Origin: JBLNBU01 sp050260215
Lineage (GTDB): Bacteria; Pseudomonadota; Alphaproteobacteria; Rhodospirillales; Magnetospirillaceae
NCBI GenBank assembly: GCA_050260215.1
Contig: JBLNBU010000171.1
Span: forward strand, 1-8,361
Direction: 5' to 3'
DNA: 8,361 bases
A model generated the notes under the pieces. The model made no database searches, had not been told where the DNA came from, and was given only the letters and a program-made list of their open reading frames with translations. Of this stretch, positions 5,904 through 8,361 are shown one piece after another. The position numbers and the translations under genes were made by a program. The number at the start of each line of letters is the position of its first letter. The stretch's first letter is position 1.

Positions 5904-6547
5904 CCTGCGCCTGTTGCCGCCGTTCCATGATGGCCGGGCTGGCCATGACCGGCCTGGCCGGCGCCATGGGCATCCGCCGCGCCGTCGCCATGGGCCTGCC
6001 CGAGAGCAGGGTGCATCGCAGCGGCGGCGAGGTCTCGGTCAACGGCACGCCGGCAACCACCGGCACCCGGGTGCGGTCGGGCGACACGGTCGCCACCGGT
6101 GCGGGCGGCACGGCGATGTTCAGCCTCGGCGACGACGGCTTCCTGCTGCGGCCCGACAGCCGGGTGACCATCGCCGACCGGGATGGTGCGCGGAACGTCA
6201 AGCTGGAGGGCGGCGGCGTGCTTTCGGTATTCGGCCCCAAGCACATCACCCTGACGACGCCCCATGCCAGCATCGGCATCCGCGGCACCGCCGCCTATCT
6301 CGAGACCCGCGGCGACACCACCAACGTCTGCGTCTGCTACGGGCATGCGGTCATGGTGCCCACCGGCGCCCCCCAGCTTGCCGAGGATGTCCACAACCGA
6401 CACCACGAGACGCCGCGGGTCATCCGCCCCGGTCCCGCCGCCCCGGTGATGGAAGAAATGCGCCGCACCGATCATACCGACGACGAACTGGTGATGCTGG
6501 AAGCACTGTTCGACAGGGTGCCGGTGTTCCTGAGACAAAGCCCCTGA
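5891..6547 (+). CDS. FecR-domain protein with Tat-type signal
   Basis: A 218-residue protein with a twin-arginine export signal (CCRRSMMAGLAMTGLAGAMG, residues 8-27) and a FecR domain from about 45 to 157: GGEVSVNGTPATTGTRVRSGDTV, then FLLRPDSRVTI and the hallmark TPHASIGIRGTAAYLE (123-138). It lacks the cytosolic N-terminal domain of true FecR sigma regulators, and no fecI sigma factor or TonB receptor gene is nearby, so it is probably a secreted FecR-fold protein and not an iron-siderophore signal transducer. Cys pairs occur near the start (C6, C8, C9, probably lost on signal cleavage) and in the domain (C147 and C149 in NVCVCYGHA), which could bind metal or haem or form a disulfide. The ATG is preceded by GGAGG (5877-5881) at 9 bases and lies inside the end of lysR (13-base overlap), implying co-transcription and possibly translational coupling. 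Its function is not known. Confidence 0.82.
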   Translation: MPVVTCACCRRSMMAGLAMTGLAGAMGIRRAVAMGLPESRVHRSGGEVSVNGTPATTGTRVRSGDTVATGAGGTAMFSLGDDGFLLRPDSRVTIADRDGARNVKLEGGGVLSVFGPKHITLTTPHASIGIRGTAAYLETRGDTTNVCVCYGHAVMVPTGAPQLAEDVHNRHHETPRVIRPGPAAPVMEEMRRTDHTDDELVMLEALFDRVPVFLRQSP

Positions 6548-6565
6548 CGTCCCGGCTGCTGTGCC

Positions 6566-6601
6566 GCGAATTGGGCAGGGCCACCCCCTGGGCCGAATTG
6601 C
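6566..6601 (+). other. Imperfect hairpin just downstream of the FecR-domain gene
   Basis: The arms GCGAATTGGGCAGGG and CCCTGGGCCGAATTGC can pair with a few bulges around a CCACC loop, 18 bases after the stop codon. A second small perfect stem (CAGCC AATG GGCTG, 6601-6614) follows at once. No T-run follows either, so they may be RNA-stabilising or part of a composite terminator. Confidence 0.4.
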
Positions 6602-6629
6602 AGCCAATGGGCTGGCAATCCGCAAATGA

Positions 6630-6670
6630 AAAGCCGCCGAAATCCCGAGGGAGTTCGGCAGCCTTCTATT
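6630..6670 (+). terminator. Possible rho-independent terminator of the lysR-fecR transcript
   Basis: A two-part stem: GCCGAA (6636-6641) pairs with TTCGGC (6654-6659), and inside it TCCC (6643-6646) pairs with GGGA (6649-6652) around a GAG loop. It is followed by the pyrimidine-rich CCTTCTATT, a weak T-tract. Position about 90 bases after the only upstream plus-strand gene fits termination. The T-tract is poor, so confidence is moderate. Confidence 0.5.
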
Positions 6671-6790
6671 GGTTGCGGTGGTTCGATACCACTTATACCG
6701 AACACAGCTTTTGCTGGAGTAACGTACGCAATCACCCTAAGTCGGGTGCTCACCAAACACGTCCGGCCGCAGGCCCAGCTCAAAGCCCAC

Positions 6791-7408
6791 TCAATAGGCC
6801 GCCTGGAGCTCAACTATTCTGCGCTCGATATCCTTTGCCTTAAAATAAAACGCGTCTGAAAGCCGCACAACAACAAGCAAATCATCGACTAATGGGCTGT
6901 ACCTTGACGCAACTGAAAGTGCTGGCGCAACTTCACGCGACTTAAATACTGCCTCCATAAGCACGCCGAACGCCTTACGAGCTATTGGCCCGTTGAAAAA
7001 AAACATTACGGTCAGTGCCGTAAAAATGCTCCATTTATCTGGGCCAAATGCAGTTGCCACAAGAGCTACAATATTAGCAACGGCAAATGCCGCAAACAAC
7101 TGCACATCCCAGTCGGAGCTAAGCCTAATTGCTTTCTGTTTTAGATATTCCTCAATAGTCACCACAAGAACGCGCCGATACGCCAAATTTTGGCCCAGGC
7201 TGTCTTCTAGCACACGAAGAACTTCTTTCGTTGCTTCGATGGTTTTCACGTGCCACAGCAGCATCCTGCTAATTTCAGGGCCAGCTACGGCAAACGTGAG
7301 GCCAAGCGCAGCTCCAAGCTGAAAAATGGACTGCAAGTTACTAGCAGAAACCGCATCTCGCCAGAAGCATTTCATAAATTCTAAATAAAGCTGAGATGAT
7401 ATAGCCAT
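6791..7408 (-). CDS. Unrecognised membrane protein in an A/T-richer segment
   Basis: I do not recognise this protein. From the ATG at 7406-7408 it has 205 residues (a TTG start at 7412-7414 would add two); no good Shine-Dalgarno is visible. Hydrophobic segments, numbered from that TTG, lie around 30-47, 104-124 and 127-148, the last two forming a hairpin with a short FGPDKW turn. The region between the first and second (48-100) is a charged, helical, probably cytosolic segment (VKTIEATKEVLRVLEDSLGQ, then VTIEEYLKQKAI), and the C-terminus (150-207) is again soluble and mixed-charge. The DNA is clearly richer in A and T than the flanking genes, and codon choice differs accordingly, suggesting recent acquisition. 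It is transcribed away from a decayed serine recombinase only about 17 bases from its start. It may be mobile-element or island cargo; small 2-3 span proteins of this design occur in defence and toxin loci, but nothing here proves that. Confidence 0.65.
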   Translation of the reverse strand: MAISSQLYLEFMKCFWRDAVSASNLQSIFQLGAALGLTFAVAGPEISRMLLWHVKTIEATKEVLRVLEDSLGQNLAYRRVLVVTIEEYLKQKAIRLSSDWDVQLFAAFAVANIVALVATAFGPDKWSIFTALTVMFFFNGPIARKAFGVLMEAVFKSREVAPALSVASRYSPLVDDLLVVVRLSDAFYFKAKDIERRIVELQAAY

Positions 7409-7424
7409 CAACAACTTAGCCGCC

Positions 7425-8361
7425 GTGCAAAATCGAACAGTTGAGGTGGTGTTGGCCGAGGCACTCGACCGCCTCAGCCGAGATCAGGAGCACATTGCCG
7501 GCCTGTACAAACATCTGCAGTTCGCCGGGGTCCGGTTAATCACCAAGGCCGAAGGCGAGATCAACGAGTTGCATGTCGGGCTGAAGGGCACCATGAATGC
7601 ACTCTTCATTAAGGATCTAAGCCTGAAAACCCGCCGCGGCCTTGAAGGGCGGGTGGAGAACGGCAAGTCGGCCGGTGGCATCTGCTACGGCTATGACGTG
7701 GTCATCGCTATGGCCGAAAATGGCTTGGTGAGGAGAGGCGACCGCGCGATGACCCCCGAGCAAGCCGCCATCGTTCTGCGCATCTTCGAAGAATTCGCCG
7801 CCGGCCGCTCCCCCAGAGCTATTGCCTTTGACCTCAACCGCGAGGGCATCCCGGCACCGCGCGGCGAGAACGGCTGGTCGCCTTCAACTGGCGTCGCGGC
7901 ACCGGCATCCTCAATAACGAGCTCTACATCGGCCTGATGGTTTGGAACCGACAGCACTTCGTCAAGGACCCACGCACCGGCAAGCGCCAGGCGCGCCTTA
8001 ATCCGCCTGAACAACTGAAGCGCACCGAAGTCCCGCACCTGCGCATCATCCCACAGGAGCTGTGGGATGCCGTCAAAGCGCGGCAGAGCACCCATCGCCA
8101 ACACCGTCCGGAGAAGGCCCGCCGCCCGGTCCACCTGCTGTCCGGCCTGCTGGTGTGCGGCGCGTGCGGCGGCGGCATGTCGATGATCAGCGCCAACCAC
8201 TATGGCTGCAGCCGGGCCCGCAACGCCGGCAGCTGCACCAATCTGCTGACCATCCGCCGTGACGCCCTTGAAGCGATGGTTCTCGACGGCCTGCGCCGGC
8301 ATTTGATGCAGCCGGCCGCTGTAAAGGCCTTCGTCGATGAGTTCACCAAGGAAGTCAATCG
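7425..8361 (+). pseudogene. Serine recombinase (resolvase/invertase family, large type), 5'-truncated and frameshifted
   Basis: Remnant of a large serine site-specific recombinase. Recognisable sequence begins at about 7440 with VEVVLAEALDRLSRDQEHIAGLYKHLQ, the middle of the resolvase catalytic domain; the first 60-70 residues with the catalytic serine (YxRVSS-type motif) are absent and are not found upstream. The Recombinase domain follows (LKTRRGLEGRVENGKSAGGICYGYDV, then RIFEEFAAGRSPRAIAFDLNREGIPAPRGENGWSPS). At 7884-7886 the reading frame breaks: the GTG-initiated frame ends at 7937, while homology continues in another frame as NWRRGTGILNNELYIGLMVWNRQ and a zinc-ribbon-like element (LVCGACGGGMS, YGCSRARNAGSCTN), to the right edge of the window. 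Compared with the usual GWS-STINGN-RGTGILNNELYIG text, about 13 bases seem deleted. Non-functional as it stands, unless a sequencing error explains the frameshift; the missing N-terminus would remain. Confidence 0.85.

Noticed and set aside
6677..6693. T-arm-like sequence (GGTGG TTCGATA CCACT), suggesting a tRNA 3' end or tRNA-derived attachment site
   Set aside because: The 5-bp stem and 7-base loop match a tRNA T-arm well, but the following TATACCG has no complementary acceptor strand about 65 bases upstream, no D or anticodon arm is visible and no CCA follows. Chance or a very degraded fragment.
6632..7425. AGCCGCCG at both 6632-6639 and 7418-7425 as a target-site duplication flanking the A/T-rich segment
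   Set aside because: An 8-base GC-only-like word is common in DNA of this composition, and the copies do not coincide convincingly with the composition boundary on the left. No terminal inverted repeats accompany them.

Overview
The window is GC-rich over most of its length. Gene content (ActP/DUF485 acetate permease pair, NDH-2, a sulfite-oxidase-family molybdoenzyme with cytochrome b, LysR, FecR, serine recombinase) points to a Gram-negative proteobacterium. A free-living alphaproteobacterium of the Rhodospirillales/Magnetospirillum kind is the best guess, but that placement is inference. No rRNA, tRNA or CRISPR was found.

Layout. (1) 1-527, minus strand: a DUF485 membrane protein translationally coupled (ATGA overlap) to the 5' end of the acetate/cation symporter actP, which runs off the left edge. 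(2) 703-2049, minus: a complete type II NADH dehydrogenase. (3) 2202-4848, minus: a compact four-gene operon, in transcription order a small secreted Met/Lys/Asp-rich pentapeptide-repeat protein (MXKDX-like), a multi-span cytochrome b, a Tat-exported molybdopterin oxidoreductase with a possible lipoprotein anchor, and a DUF4396 membrane protein. (4) 4849-5006: a divergent promoter region with a perfect 6+6 inverted repeat of LysR-box geometry (T-N11-A). (5) 5007-6547, plus: a LysR regulator (TTG start) overlapping a Tat-exported FecR-domain protein. (6) 6548-6790: intergenic, with several hairpins, one of them terminator-like. (7) 6791-7414, minus: a visibly more A/T-rich gene for an unrecognised three-span membrane protein. 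(8) 7425-8361, plus: remnant of a serine recombinase lacking its catalytic N-terminus and carrying a frameshift.

How it may work together. The central block looks like a cell-envelope redox module: the cytochrome b would pass electrons between the quinone pool and the periplasmic molybdoenzyme, with the repeat protein and DUF4396 protein as accessory parts of unknown role, and the divergent LysR as likely regulator. The substrate cannot be read from the sequence. The right end (A/T-rich orphan gene plus decayed recombinase) looks like the edge of a degraded mobile or genomic-island region.
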